The notes under the pieces are model-generated. The model made no database searches, was not told the origin of the DNA, and saw nothing but the letters and a program-made list of their open reading frames with translations. The translations under genes and the position numbers were made by a program. This document shows, piece after piece, positions 8,158 to 16,495 of a stretch of 41,776 nucleotides of DNA (position 1 is the stretch's first letter; each line of letters opens with the position of its first letter). The DNA is from Bacteroidales bacterium UBA6346. Lineage in GTDB: Bacteria; Bacteroidota; Bacteroidia; Bacteroidales; UBA932. The stretch spans positions 1 to 41,776 of the forward strand of contig DJSA01000123.1 in NCBI GenBank assembly GCA_002438905.1, read 5' to 3'.

Positions 8158-9540
8158 TTATTTGCTGGATCTCCTCGCGCTTCTTGTGGCGCGGGCTGCC
8201 GCTGGAGCGTCCTCGATGAACTCGATATGATCATTGTTGAGCCTGATGCCCAGCCACTTGGTGAACTTTTCCTTCTCAACGGACGTCATGGCCTTGTTAG
8301 TTTTCGCCACAACGATGATCCGTCTGTCAACCTTCAGGCTATCCGCAGTCACACCAGCTCCGTCACCGATATTCAGTTCCGTGATTTCAGGCCATGAGTT
8401 GATGGCCTCGCGCGTAACTTGGGCGTATGGAATCTCGTTCTTCTTGATCAGTTCAATTTCCGCTTCAAGACGCTTTATTTCATCGTCCCTGCGGTTGATT
8501 TCGCTGTCTGTCCGTGCATATATTCCCTGAATAAGTTCTTTCTCAACCTTGCTCTGTCCGTTGGTGTGCTCGTTGATGACAACCTGCTCCTGCTTGAGTC
8601 CGGCAGCCTTGGCAAGTTCGTAGAGGTTGTTCCTGTCAATTGCGGAGAGTTCCTCGCCTGTTATGAACAACTCGATCTTTCCGCCGTTCTCGTGGCTTAT
8701 CTTATAATCGTAGATAATGGAATTGCCTATTGACTTGTTCTGCTGCACGAAGCCTATCGCCTTGTCTTCAAAGTTGTTGTTTTTAATCAGCACCACCGCA
8801 GACCAGATGCTCGGCACGATGAATATCAGCATCACGATGCTGACGATCCACTTTGTCCGTCTCTCAACTTTGGCATCGCTGAAGTTTACAGCATGGAAAC
8901 CGAGGAACTTTGCCGCGAGGTAGGTCGCGAGGGCGATGAATACGCAGTTGATGAAGAACAGGTAGAGTGCACCGAAGAAATAGCTCATGTTCCCGTTCGC
9001 CAGTCCGTATCCTGCGGTACACATAGGCGGCATGAGGGCCGTTGCAATGGCTACTCCGGAGAAGACTGTTCCCTTTTCCTTACGGCACTGCTCGAAGATT
9101 CCTGCGCTTCCGCCAAACAGGGCGATCAGCACATCGTAGATGGTCGGGTTGGTCCTCGCCAGGAGTTCCGTCGGATTGCTGAGGTTCAGCGGGGTTATGA
9201 GGAAGTAGAGGCACGAGGCCAAGAGCGCGATCCCCATCATCGTAAGCAGGTTCTTGCCGGCATCCTTGAAAAGTTGTATGTCATTTATTCCAAGAGAAAG
9301 TCCTATGCCGAAGATAGGCCCCATAAGCGGGGATATGAGCATTGCGCCGATGATAACGGGGATCGAATTTGTGTTGAGGCCGATGGACGCTATGATTATC
9401 GAGAACGCGAGAATCCAAGCGTTGGGGCCCTTGAAATATATGTTGGACCTGATTGACTGTTCTGCTGCGGTCGTGTCCATGTGCCCTGACAAATCCACGA
9501 TATCCTTGAAGAAATGCCCGATTTTACCTAAAAAGTTCAT
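8158..9540 (-). CDS. DUF389 family integral membrane protein
   Basis: The 460-residue protein has an N-terminal membrane part of six or more hydrophobic segments (about residues 40-240), including the family-typical NSIPVIIGAMLISPLMGPI at 58-76. A long soluble C-terminal region (about 255-445) holds a charged helix around EINRRDDEIKRLEAEIEL and an Arg/Lys/Ala-rich tail. DUF389 (TIGR00341-like) proteins are inner-membrane proteins of unknown function; some relatives are annotated as putative transporters. Here it is the first gene of a two-gene unit with phoH. Its start faces the SPOR lipoprotein gene across a divergent promoter region. Confidence 0.85.
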   Translation of the reverse strand: MNFLGKIGHFFKDIVDLSGHMDTTAAEQSIRSNIYFKGPNAWILAFSIIIASIGLNTNSIPVIIGAMLISPLMGPIFGIGLSLGINDIQLFKDAGKNLLTMMGIALLASCLYFLITPLNLSNPTELLARTNPTIYDVLIALFGGSAGIFEQCRKEKGTVFSGVAIATALMPPMCTAGYGLANGNMSYFFGALYLFFINCVFIALATYLAAKFLGFHAVNFSDAKVERRTKWIVSIVMLIFIVPSIWSAVVLIKNNNFEDKAIGFVQQNKSIGNSIIYDYKISHENGGKIELFITGEELSAIDRNNLYELAKAAGLKQEQVVINEHTNGQSKVEKELIQGIYARTDSEINRRDDEIKRLEAEIELIKKNEIPYAQVTREAINSWPEITELNIGDGAGVTADSLKVDRRIIVVAKTNKAMTSVEKEKFTKWLGIRLNNDHIEFIEDAPAAARATRSARRSSK

Positions 9541-9590
9541 ATACTATTTTGTGTTTTCCCCAAAAAATGAAATTGTATTTTCTGAACAAA

Positions 9591-9624
9591 CTGCAAATAT
9601 ATGATTTTTATTCTAAATTTGCAG
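9591..9624. promoter_or_regulatory. Symmetric divergent promoter region (DUF389 / SPOR lipoprotein)
   Basis: On the plus strand TAAATTTG (9614-9621) is a -7 box. On the minus strand TATATTTG (9601 down to 9594) is another. The two boxes are arms of an 8-bp inverted repeat, CTGCAAAT (9591-9598) and ATTTGCAG (9617-9624). Neither strand has a good TTTG -33 box. Leaders would be about 90 nt on the plus strand and about 50 nt on the minus strand. Confidence 0.55.
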
Positions 9625-9714
9625 ATTGCTTCCGATGCTCCGGTGAATAACGGTCCAAGAGTGCCGGAGAAATGTTTGAGTGTGTGAGCGGATGCATCTG
9701 AAAAATAAAGTGTT

Positions 9715-10236
9715 ATGGGAAGAAACGCTGTGATTGCTATGGTCTTCGTCACTACGATTGTCTGTGGCTGCGACTTTTTCCGCGGGCTTGCTGGAAGGCC
9801 AACGAGTGCGGAAATAAATGAAAAGCGTGCCGCCATCGAAGCCGCAAGGGTCGAGGAGGCCGCGCGAGAGCAGGCTCGCCGGGACTCTGTCCGGTTGGCA
9901 GAAAAGGCTGTTGCCGATTCAGTCGCTGCCCTGGAACGTCTAACTGCTCTCGGGATCAAGATGCTTCCTCTGTCTGAACTCGGGGTAGTTTACGGCGGTC
10001 TGGAGCCGGGGTACAGCATAGTGGTCGGCTCATTCAAGTCGCTGAAGAATGCAGAGCGCATGGCCGCTGAGGTTGCCGATGCTGGATATGTCCCGTCGGT
10101 GCTGAAGTTCAGCAACGGGATGTCGGCTGTGGCGGTCGAGTCGAAGACGAGGATTGCCGAAGCTTTGGCGTCATATGAGAAAGTCAAATCTGAAAAATTC
10201 TGTCCGGAAGATGCCTGGATACTCTGCAATAACTGA
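9715..10236 (+). CDS. SPOR-domain lipoprotein
   Basis: This 173-residue protein has a lipoprotein signal ending in IVCGC, with the lipid-bearing cysteine at about residue 19. Next is an Ala/Glu/Arg-rich helix (about 32-80) that is probably coiled coil. A SPOR domain (about 98-160) begins GYSIVVGSFKSLKNAERMA. SPOR domains bind septal peptidoglycan stripped of stem peptides, so a periplasmic, wall-associated role is likely. The stop codon lies 1 nt before the start chosen for the next gene, so the two are coupled. It is preceded by a -7 box at 9614-9621. Overlap of a longer start for the next gene with its C-terminus is judged spurious. Confidence 0.85.
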   Translation: MGRNAVIAMVFVTTIVCGCDFFRGLAGRPTSAEINEKRAAIEAARVEEAAREQARRDSVRLAEKAVADSVAALERLTALGIKMLPLSELGVVYGGLEPGYSIVVGSFKSLKNAERMAAEVADAGYVPSVLKFSNGMSAVAVESKTRIAEALASYEKVKSEKFCPEDAWILCNN

Positions 10237-10237
10237 G

Positions 10238-11641
10238 ATGATGCACCGCGGTTTGGGACATCGCCTTGCTGTAGGTGCCGTAATGGTCATGCTGATGCTC
10301 ACCTGCGGTTCAGTGGCTTCTGCCCAATACCGCACTGATGGTGGCTCTTATGAGGAACTCTACGATGGGGAGACAATAGCGGCGCTGCGCCATCACATCC
10401 GTAGCCTAGCATCTGCTGACAGCGAAGGACGGGCCGCCGGTTCGGCTGGTGAGAGTGCCGCAGCGGAATATGTCGCGAAAATCCTCACGTCGAAGGGGGT
10501 TGATCTGCTTGACTTCGGAAATGGAAACAGTTTCGGAATCATGACAGAAGGAGGCGACACCATCACATCACGCAATGTCATAGGCTTCATCCAGGGCAGC
10601 GATCCCAAGTTGCGTGACCGCTATCTGGTTATAGGCGCGAGGCTTGACAACCTCGGGGCCGACAGCTACACCGTTGACGGCAATCCTGTGGAGAGAATTT
10701 ACTATGGGGCCAACGGAAATGCTTCGGGATTGGCGATGATGCTCGAACTTGCCGGCATTCTTTCATCGAATTCGCTCTCTCTGAAACGTTCCGTACTTTT
10801 CGTGGCCTTCGGGGCATCATCGAAGACATACGCCGGAGCATGGTATTTTCTGAATCGGGCATTTACGGAAACCGACAGTATAGACGCGATGATAAACCTC
10901 GACTGCATAGGTTGTGGAAACAACGGATTCTATGCATACACGGCATCAAATGCCGATTTGAACACTATTCTGCGCAGCCTTGAGGGTGATCTTCTTCCGA
11001 TAAGGCCGGAAATGACTGCCATCGAGACCTATCCTTCGGATCACAGGGCGTTCTATGCCAAGGAAATACCCTCCGTATGTTTCACCACTGGGAAATATCC
11101 TGAGCATGACACGGAACGCGATACAGAAGCCATAATCGACTATTCTTCAATGGAGAGAATACTCGAATATCTCTATGATTTTTCGATGACTCTCGCCAAC
11201 ACCGGGATACGCCCGTCATTCTATGAAAAGGTGATGGCACCTAAAAGGGGAGATGCTGATTATGATGGAGTCCTTCCTTATTATGAGTGTGATCAGCGCC
11301 CTACTTTTCTTGGCAGCCCGGATCCCCGCCAGTTCTTGGCGAAATGGGTGTATCAGTATCTGAAGTATCCTTCGGCCTCTGTTCGAAACGGTGTCCAGGG
11401 TACAGTCATGGTTGATTTCGTTATAGACAAGGACGGGAAGGTGACTGATGTGAGAGTTTCCCGCTCCGTCAGCGAGGAACTAGATGCCGAGGCTGTCAAG
11501 GTCATATCCGCGTCTCCGAAGTGGAAGCCGGGGCGTGTAGGGGGAAACAAAGTGCGCTGTTCAATGACCCTGCCGGTTGAGTTCCGCCTGGAGAGGAACA
11601 ACAATGGCGGGTTCGGCGTGAACAACATAAGGGTGAAATGA
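10238..11641 (+). CDS. Secreted pseudo-M28 peptidase fused to a TonB C-terminal domain
   Basis: The 467-residue protein has a signal peptide (about 1-29, ASA before Q). Residues about 45-325 follow the M28 aminopeptidase fold and 365-452 form a TonB C-terminal domain (GTVMVDFVIDKDGKVTDVRV). Compared with active M28 enzymes, most metal and catalytic residues are changed. The zinc His is Arg135 (ARLDNLG), the bridging Asp is Gly160 (GANGNASG), and the Glu-Glu pair is Ser194-Ser195 (FGASSK). Asp222 is kept, and the last His is shifted by one (His290). It is therefore probably a non-catalytic binding protein. ATG 10238 was chosen because a signal peptide follows directly and it starts 1 nt after the SPOR gene; an in-frame start at 10154 would overlap that gene. 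leuS follows after 51 nt. Confidence 0.85.
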   Translation: MMHRGLGHRLAVGAVMVMLMLTCGSVASAQYRTDGGSYEELYDGETIAALRHHIRSLASADSEGRAAGSAGESAAAEYVAKILTSKGVDLLDFGNGNSFGIMTEGGDTITSRNVIGFIQGSDPKLRDRYLVIGARLDNLGADSYTVDGNPVERIYYGANGNASGLAMMLELAGILSSNSLSLKRSVLFVAFGASSKTYAGAWYFLNRAFTETDSIDAMINLDCIGCGNNGFYAYTASNADLNTILRSLEGDLLPIRPEMTAIETYPSDHRAFYAKEIPSVCFTTGKYPEHDTERDTEAIIDYSSMERILEYLYDFSMTLANTGIRPSFYEKVMAPKRGDADYDGVLPYYECDQRPTFLGSPDPRQFLAKWVYQYLKYPSASVRNGVQGTVMVDFVIDKDGKVTDVRVSRSVSEELDAEAVKVISASPKWKPGRVGGNKVRCSMTLPVEFRLERNNNGGFGVNNIRVK

Positions 11642-11692
11642 TGAATCGCTGCACTGCGATTATTGAGTGAATATCAATAAGTTATTAAATAT

Positions 11693-14461
11693 ATGACAGA
11701 CTACAATTTCAGAGAGATTGAGACACGTTGGCAGGCCTATTGGGCCGAGAACCACACGTTTGAGACTCAGGCTGATCCGGCAAGACCAAAATACTACGTT
11801 CTTGACATGTTCCCATATCCTTCTGGGGCTGGGCTGCATGTCGGACATCCGCTCGGCTACATCGCGAGCGATATCTACAGCCGCTACAAGCGCCTGCGCG
11901 GGTTCAATGTCCTCCACCCTATGGGCTACGATGCATTCGGGCTTCCTGCGGAGCAATATGCGATTCAGACGGGACAGCATCCGGCGAAAACCACGGAGAT
12001 CAATATCCAGCGCTACCGCGAGCAACTTGACCGGATAGGGTTTTCCTATGACTGGTCCCGTGAGATCCGCACCTGCGACCCTTCCTACTACAAATGGACT
12101 CAGTGGGCGTTTCTGAAGATGTTCGGCAGCTGGTACGACAACAACGTTCAGAAGGCTCGCCCGATAGAGGAACTTGAGGCCGCGTTCGTTGCCGGTGGAA
12201 GTGAATCTGTCAACGCAGCATGCTCAGCGCATGAGCCCTTCACGGCGGAACAGTGGAATGCTTTCGATGAAAGGCAAAAGGCCGCGGCTCTTATGAACTA
12301 CCGCATTGCATATCAGGGAGAGACCTCCGTCAACTGGTGTCCGAAACTCGGGACCGTACTCGCTAATGACGAGGTTAAGGACGGCTACTCCGTGCGCGGC
12401 GGCTATCCTGTGGAGCAGAAGAAGATGACCCAGTGGCAGCTTCGCGTGTCTGCATATGCTGGCAGGCTTCTCGATGACCTTGAGGAACTTGACTGGACTG
12501 ACTCTCTGAAAGATATGCAGCGTAACTGGATTGGCCGGAGCCAAGGCTGCGAGATGGTCTTCAAGACTTACAATGGGGAGAAGGAGTATGATGTTACAAT
12601 CTTTACGACACGTGCCGACACGGTGTTCGGCGTGACATTCCTCGTGCTTGCCCCAGAGAGCGACTGGGTGGAGAAACTTACCTCCGCTGATCGCAAGGCT
12701 GAGGTTGATGCCTACCTCGCGCAGGCGCGCAAGAAAACCGAGCGTGAGCGCATATCCCAGACAAAGACGGTTGCCGGCGTATTTTCAGGCTCTTATGCCG
12801 TGAATCCGCTCACGGGCGAGAAGGTTCCGGTGTGGATTTCCGAATATGTGCTTGCCGGTTATGGTACGGGAGCAATCATGGCGGTGCCGGCGCATGACAG
12901 CCGTGACTATGACTTCGCGAAGGCATACGATCTTCCGATAATTCCTCTAATCGAGGGCTGTGACGTCAGCCAGGGCAGTTTCGACGCGAAGGAGGGAATA
13001 ATGTGTAACTCGGGTTTCCTGAACGGGAAGACCGTCAAGGAGGCCATTCCGGCTGCAATTGACTATGTGGAGAGCCACGGACTCGGGCATAGAAAGATAA
13101 ACTACCGTCTGCGCGATGCCATTTTCTCACGCCAGCGCTATTGGGGCGAGCCGTTCCCGATTTGCTACAAGGACGGCATCGCGACTCCGATTCCTGAGAG
13201 TGCCCTTCCGCTGGAGTTACCGGAAATTGACAAATATCTTCCTACGGAGACCGGCGAGCCGCCACTTGCACGGGCAAAGGACTGGAATTACGAGGGCAAT
13301 CCGCTTGAAACCAGCACAATGCCAGGATTTGCGGGTAGCAGCGCCTACTATCTGCGCTACATGGATCCGCACAACTCGGGCGCGCTCGTGGGGCGCGAAG
13401 CTGATGAGTATTGGCGCAATGTGGATCTCTACATTGGAGGTGCTGAACACGCTACGGGTCACCTCATCTATTCGCGCTTCTGGAACAAGTTCCTCTACGA
13501 CCTTGGTTATGTCTGCGAGAAGGAACCATTCCGCAAGCTCATTAACCAGGGAATGATTCAGGGACGCTCGAACTTCGTGTACAGAATCATAGGTACAAAT
13601 ACGTTCGTATCTTACGGACTGAAAGATAAATACGAAACGACGGAGATTCATGTTGACGTCAATATTGTCAACAATGACCGTCTTGACATCGAGGCTTTCA
13701 GACGCTGGATGCCGGATTTCGCGAACGCTGAATTTATTCTGGAGAATGGCGAGTACATCTGCGGCTGGGCTATTGAGAAAATGAGCAAGTCAATGTTTAA
13801 CGTCGTCAATCCTGACATGGTCTGTGACACCTATGGTGCCGACACTCTGCGCCTCTACGAGATGTTCCTCGGACCTCTTGAGCAGAGCAAGCCGTGGGAT
13901 ACTAAGGGAATTGACGGTGTCCACCGCTTCCTCAAGAAGGTATGGAGACTATTCTATGATCGCGAGGGTCTCATTCTGACAGATGAGAAGGCCACTCCGG
14001 CAGAACTCAAGACCCTCCACAAGCTCATCGGCAAGGTGACTTCCGACATCGAGACATTCTCCTACAACACGGCAATATCAGCATTCATGATTGCCGTTAA
14101 TGAACTCATCGACCTCGGCTGCAGAAAGCGTGAGGTTCTTGAACCGCTCGTGATTCTCCTCAGCCCGTTCGCTCCTCACATTGCTGAGGAACTTTGGAGG
14201 GCATCAGGACACATCGACACCATCACATGGGCTTCGTGGCCGAAGTATGATGAGTCGCTCACTCTCGAGAGCAACTGCACATACGCCATCTCCTTCAATG
14301 GAAAGACCCGCTTCACGCTTGACCTACCCAAGGCTATGCCTAAGGAGGAGGTTGAGGCGACTGTTCGCGCCAATGACTTGACGGCCAAATATGTCGGCGA
14401 CGGGAGTATTGTCAAGATGATTGTCGTTCCGGGCAAGATTGTGAATGTCGTTGTAAAATAA
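11693..14461 (+). CDS. leuS: Leucyl-tRNA synthetase
   Basis: This 922-residue class I synthetase charges tRNA-Leu. The HIGH-type motif is PYPSGAGLHVGH (41-52) and KMSKS is at 696-700. The CP1 editing domain has the threonine-rich TTRADT and the GTGAIMAVPAHDSRDYDFA block that contains the conserved editing aspartate. The long insert before KMSKS and the leucine-specific C-terminal domain are present, and the length fits Bacteroidota LeuRS. The 51-nt upstream gap holds only a small possible hairpin (AATCGC 11644-11649 with GCGATT 11656-11661) and no clear promoter. It may be read from the SPOR promoter or from an unrecognised one. A YitT-family gene begins 12 nt after the stop. Confidence 0.96.
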   Translation: MTDYNFREIETRWQAYWAENHTFETQADPARPKYYVLDMFPYPSGAGLHVGHPLGYIASDIYSRYKRLRGFNVLHPMGYDAFGLPAEQYAIQTGQHPAKTTEINIQRYREQLDRIGFSYDWSREIRTCDPSYYKWTQWAFLKMFGSWYDNNVQKARPIEELEAAFVAGGSESVNAACSAHEPFTAEQWNAFDERQKAAALMNYRIAYQGETSVNWCPKLGTVLANDEVKDGYSVRGGYPVEQKKMTQWQLRVSAYAGRLLDDLEELDWTDSLKDMQRNWIGRSQGCEMVFKTYNGEKEYDVTIFTTRADTVFGVTFLVLAPESDWVEKLTSADRKAEVDAYLAQARKKTERERISQTKTVAGVFSGSYAVNPLTGEKVPVWISEYVLAGYGTGAIMAVPAHDSRDYDFAKAYDLPIIPLIEGCDVSQGSFDAKEGIMCNSGFLNGKTVKEAIPAAIDYVESHGLGHRKINYRLRDAIFSRQRYWGEPFPICYKDGIATPIPESALPLELPEIDKYLPTETGEPPLARAKDWNYEGNPLETSTMPGFAGSSAYYLRYMDPHNSGALVGREADEYWRNVDLYIGGAEHATGHLIYSRFWNKFLYDLGYVCEKEPFRKLINQGMIQGRSNFVYRIIGTNTFVSYGLKDKYETTEIHVDVNIVNNDRLDIEAFRRWMPDFANAEFILENGEYICGWAIEKMSKSMFNVVNPDMVCDTYGADTLRLYEMFLGPLEQSKPWDTKGIDGVHRFLKKVWRLFYDREGLILTDEKATPAELKTLHKLIGKVTSDIETFSYNTAISAFMIAVNELIDLGCRKREVLEPLVILLSPFAPHIAEELWRASGHIDTITWASWPKYDESLTLESNCTYAISFNGKTRFTLDLPKAMPKEEVEATVRANDLTAKYVGDGSIVKMIVVPGKIVNVVVK

Positions 14462-14473
14462 ATCTTCCCTGAA

Positions 14474-15403
14474 ATGGTGAGAAAGAAGGTATTAAGCGTC
14501 CTTTGGGACTATATTGTGTTGAGTTTCGGCACCCTAGTCTACTGCCTTGCATGGACTTCAGTCCTTTTGCCGAACACGATAGCAAGCGGCGGCCTGACCG
14601 GTGCCTGCGCGATTCTCCAGTACGGCACAGGCATCCCTATGTCCTACTCGTTCTTTGCAATAAATACGGCGCTGATAATTGCCGGTTCCATAATTATGGG
14701 CAAAGGTTTCGGTTTCAGGACGATATATGCCTATCTCCTGTCGTCTCTGTTCCTCTATCTGATTCCCAAATATATGCCGTGGTTCATCGTCACCCTTGAC
14801 GAGAAGATGTTCGCGGCGCTTCTGGGCGGATTTATAGAGGCTTTTGGCATCAGTTTCGTCCTCAATAGGGGCGGCAGCACGGGCGGAACGGATATCATTG
14901 CCGTGTGTGTCAACAAGTTCTGGCCGATTTCTCTTGGGCGTGTCTACCTATTCTCTGATTTGCTGATTATCTTCACGGTGGTTTTCCTTCCAGACATGGG
15001 CATCACGGACGTGCTCTACGGCTATCTCGCGATGATTGCCTTCTCTTTTGGCGTGGACTATTTCACCCTCGGCCCGAAGTCGACTGTGCAGGTGCTTATA
15101 TTCTCCAAGAAATACAAGGAAATAGCTGACAGACTGATAGCTATGGACAGGGGAGTGACCGCGCTCAATTCTGTGGGCTGGTATTCCGGCGAGGAAAGCA
15201 AGGTTCTCTTGGTGATTGTGCGCAAGAGCAACTATCAAGCAGTTGTGAATCTCGTCAAGGAATTTGATGACAAGGCTTTTGTGTCGGTGTCGAACGCGGC
15301 GAGCGTGTTCGGTGAGGGATTCGAGGAAATCAAGTCGGGTGTGCCGAGAAAAAGTAAGGGCTCGTCTTCTGAAAATGGGAATTTGACGATAAATGCGGAA
15401 TGA
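14474..15403 (+). CDS. YitT family membrane protein, copy 1
   Basis: The 309-residue protein has about five or six hydrophobic segments over residues 12-200 (a YitT/DUF161-type membrane region). A soluble C-terminal DUF2179-like domain follows (about 215-290), with STVQVLIFSKKYKEIADRL and the GVTALNSVGWYSGEE segment. The family is widespread but its transport or sensing role is not established. It starts 12 nt after leuS. Its stop overlaps the start of the next gene in an ATGA (15400-15403), implying translational coupling. It is clearly homologous to that neighbour, sharing GxGFGxxT and GGSxGGTDIIA motifs, so the pair arose by duplication. The last about 20 residues are charged and low in complexity. 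Confidence 0.88.
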   Translation: MVRKKVLSVLWDYIVLSFGTLVYCLAWTSVLLPNTIASGGLTGACAILQYGTGIPMSYSFFAINTALIIAGSIIMGKGFGFRTIYAYLLSSLFLYLIPKYMPWFIVTLDEKMFAALLGGFIEAFGISFVLNRGGSTGGTDIIAVCVNKFWPISLGRVYLFSDLLIIFTVVFLPDMGITDVLYGYLAMIAFSFGVDYFTLGPKSTVQVLIFSKKYKEIADRLIAMDRGVTALNSVGWYSGEESKVLLVIVRKSNYQAVVNLVKEFDDKAFVSVSNAASVFGEGFEEIKSGVPRKSKGSSSENGNLTINAE

Positions 15404-16368
15404 CTATGACAACGAGTAATATTCTTAAAAGCAATGTGTGGACGACGCTCAAGGAATATGGGATCATGTCCCTTGGGCTTTTGGTATATGCTGTCGGATG
15501 GACAATGTTTCTCCTTCCCAATAACCTCGTCGGTGGGGGCGTGTCCGGAATTTCCGCGATAATACAATATGCGACGGGCGGGCATATTCCCATGGGATGG
15601 AGTTATTTCGTCATAAACGTCGTGCTCCTCATCTTCGGAATCGCTATACTCGGCAAGGGGTTCGGGTGGAAGACGGTATACGCCATAGCCTATACCTCGC
15701 TGCTGCTCAACGTCTTACCGCAGCTTTTTCCTGCGGAGTTCTTGTCAGAACTTTCCGGAGCCATAGGGCCACTTCTGTGTACGGTGCTCGGTGGTGTTTT
15801 CTCGGGAATCGGCATCGGCTCCAGCATATCCCAGGGCGGCTCCAGCGGTGGTACGGACATCATCGCACTGATTGTCTGCAAGTACCGCAACACTTCTCCA
15901 GGAAAACTAATTCTCGCGATGGATATAGTGATTATCTCCGCGTCTCTCTTCTGTCCGTCTTACAAGCCTGACGGTACCGAGGTCGAACTTGTCTACAAGA
16001 TTGCAAACGCGGCGTATGGTCTGATACTCATCACCGTGAACAGCTACACCATTGACCTGTTTCTGTCGGGAATGAAGCAGTCGGTGCAGGTGTTCATATT
16101 CTCCAAGAAATATGACGAGATCGCAGATGCCATCGCATATGACCTGCGCAGGGGAGTGACGCTCTTCCATTCAATGGGCTGGTACAGCAAGCAGGAGAGC
16201 AACGTCCTGATGGTCGTGGCGAGAAAGGCGGACCTGAGCATGCTTCTGCGCTATGTCAAGGCCATCGATCCCGATGCCTTTCTCTCCGTCTCCACCGTAA
16301 TGGGCGTATTCGGCCTCGGCTTTGACCAACTGAAAGGTAAGTCTAATAATAAAAAAATCGAGAAATAA
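15400..16368 (+). CDS. YitT family membrane protein, copy 2
   Basis: This 322-residue protein is a paralogue of the preceding gene with the same plan: membrane segments over about residues 18-215 and a cytoplasmic DUF2179-like domain at about 228-310 (QSVQVFIFSKKYDEIADAI, GVTLFHSMGWYSKQES). Shared motifs include GKGFGWKTVYA and GGSSGGTDIIAL. The start overlaps the stop of copy 1 by four bases, so equal production and perhaps a hetero-oligomer are plausible, though this is inference. The downstream region holds only a weak hairpin (TGTTGC 16379-16384 with GCAACA 16391-16396) without a T-tract. The function of the family is unknown. Confidence 0.88.
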   Translation: MTMTTSNILKSNVWTTLKEYGIMSLGLLVYAVGWTMFLLPNNLVGGGVSGISAIIQYATGGHIPMGWSYFVINVVLLIFGIAILGKGFGWKTVYAIAYTSLLLNVLPQLFPAEFLSELSGAIGPLLCTVLGGVFSGIGIGSSISQGGSSGGTDIIALIVCKYRNTSPGKLILAMDIVIISASLFCPSYKPDGTEVELVYKIANAAYGLILITVNSYTIDLFLSGMKQSVQVFIFSKKYDEIADAIAYDLRRGVTLFHSMGWYSKQESNVLMVVARKADLSMLLRYVKAIDPDAFLSVSTVMGVFGLGFDQLKGKSNNKKIEK

Positions 16369-16406
16369 AAACGCTATTTGTTGCAAAAACGCAACAGTTG
16401 AGAACA

Positions 16407-16436
16407 TTTTTTAGGGGGCGGTTACGCCTATCTTTG
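16407..16436 (+). promoter_or_regulatory. Promoter of the AraC-type regulator gene (-7 TATCTTTG)
   Basis: TATCTTTG at 16429-16436 is a good -7 box. The -33 region (T-run starting at 16407) lacks a real TTTG. Transcription should begin near 16440, right at the left arm of the hairpin at 16438-16470. Confidence 0.5.
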
Positions 16437-16437
16437 C

Positions 16438-16479
16438 ACCCGCGGTCCGAAACAGTTCCGAACCGCGGGTAAATTTTTT
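16438..16479 (+). promoter_or_regulatory. Leader hairpin followed by T6 upstream of the AraC-type gene
   Basis: ACCCGCGGT (16438-16446) and ACCGCGGGT (16462-16470) form a perfect 9-bp stem; T6 follows at 16474-16479. It could be a terminator for the yitT unit, an attenuator in the regulator leader, or a 5'-end hairpin. Its position just after the -7 box favours a leader element. Confidence 0.5.
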
Positions 16480-16495
16480 AAAAGAATCGGGAATC

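Noticed and set aside
10154..10237. Longer start for the pseudo-M28/TonB protein
   Set aside because: It would overlap the SPOR coding region by 83 nt and put charged residues before the signal peptide; ATG 10238 gives a normal signal sequence.
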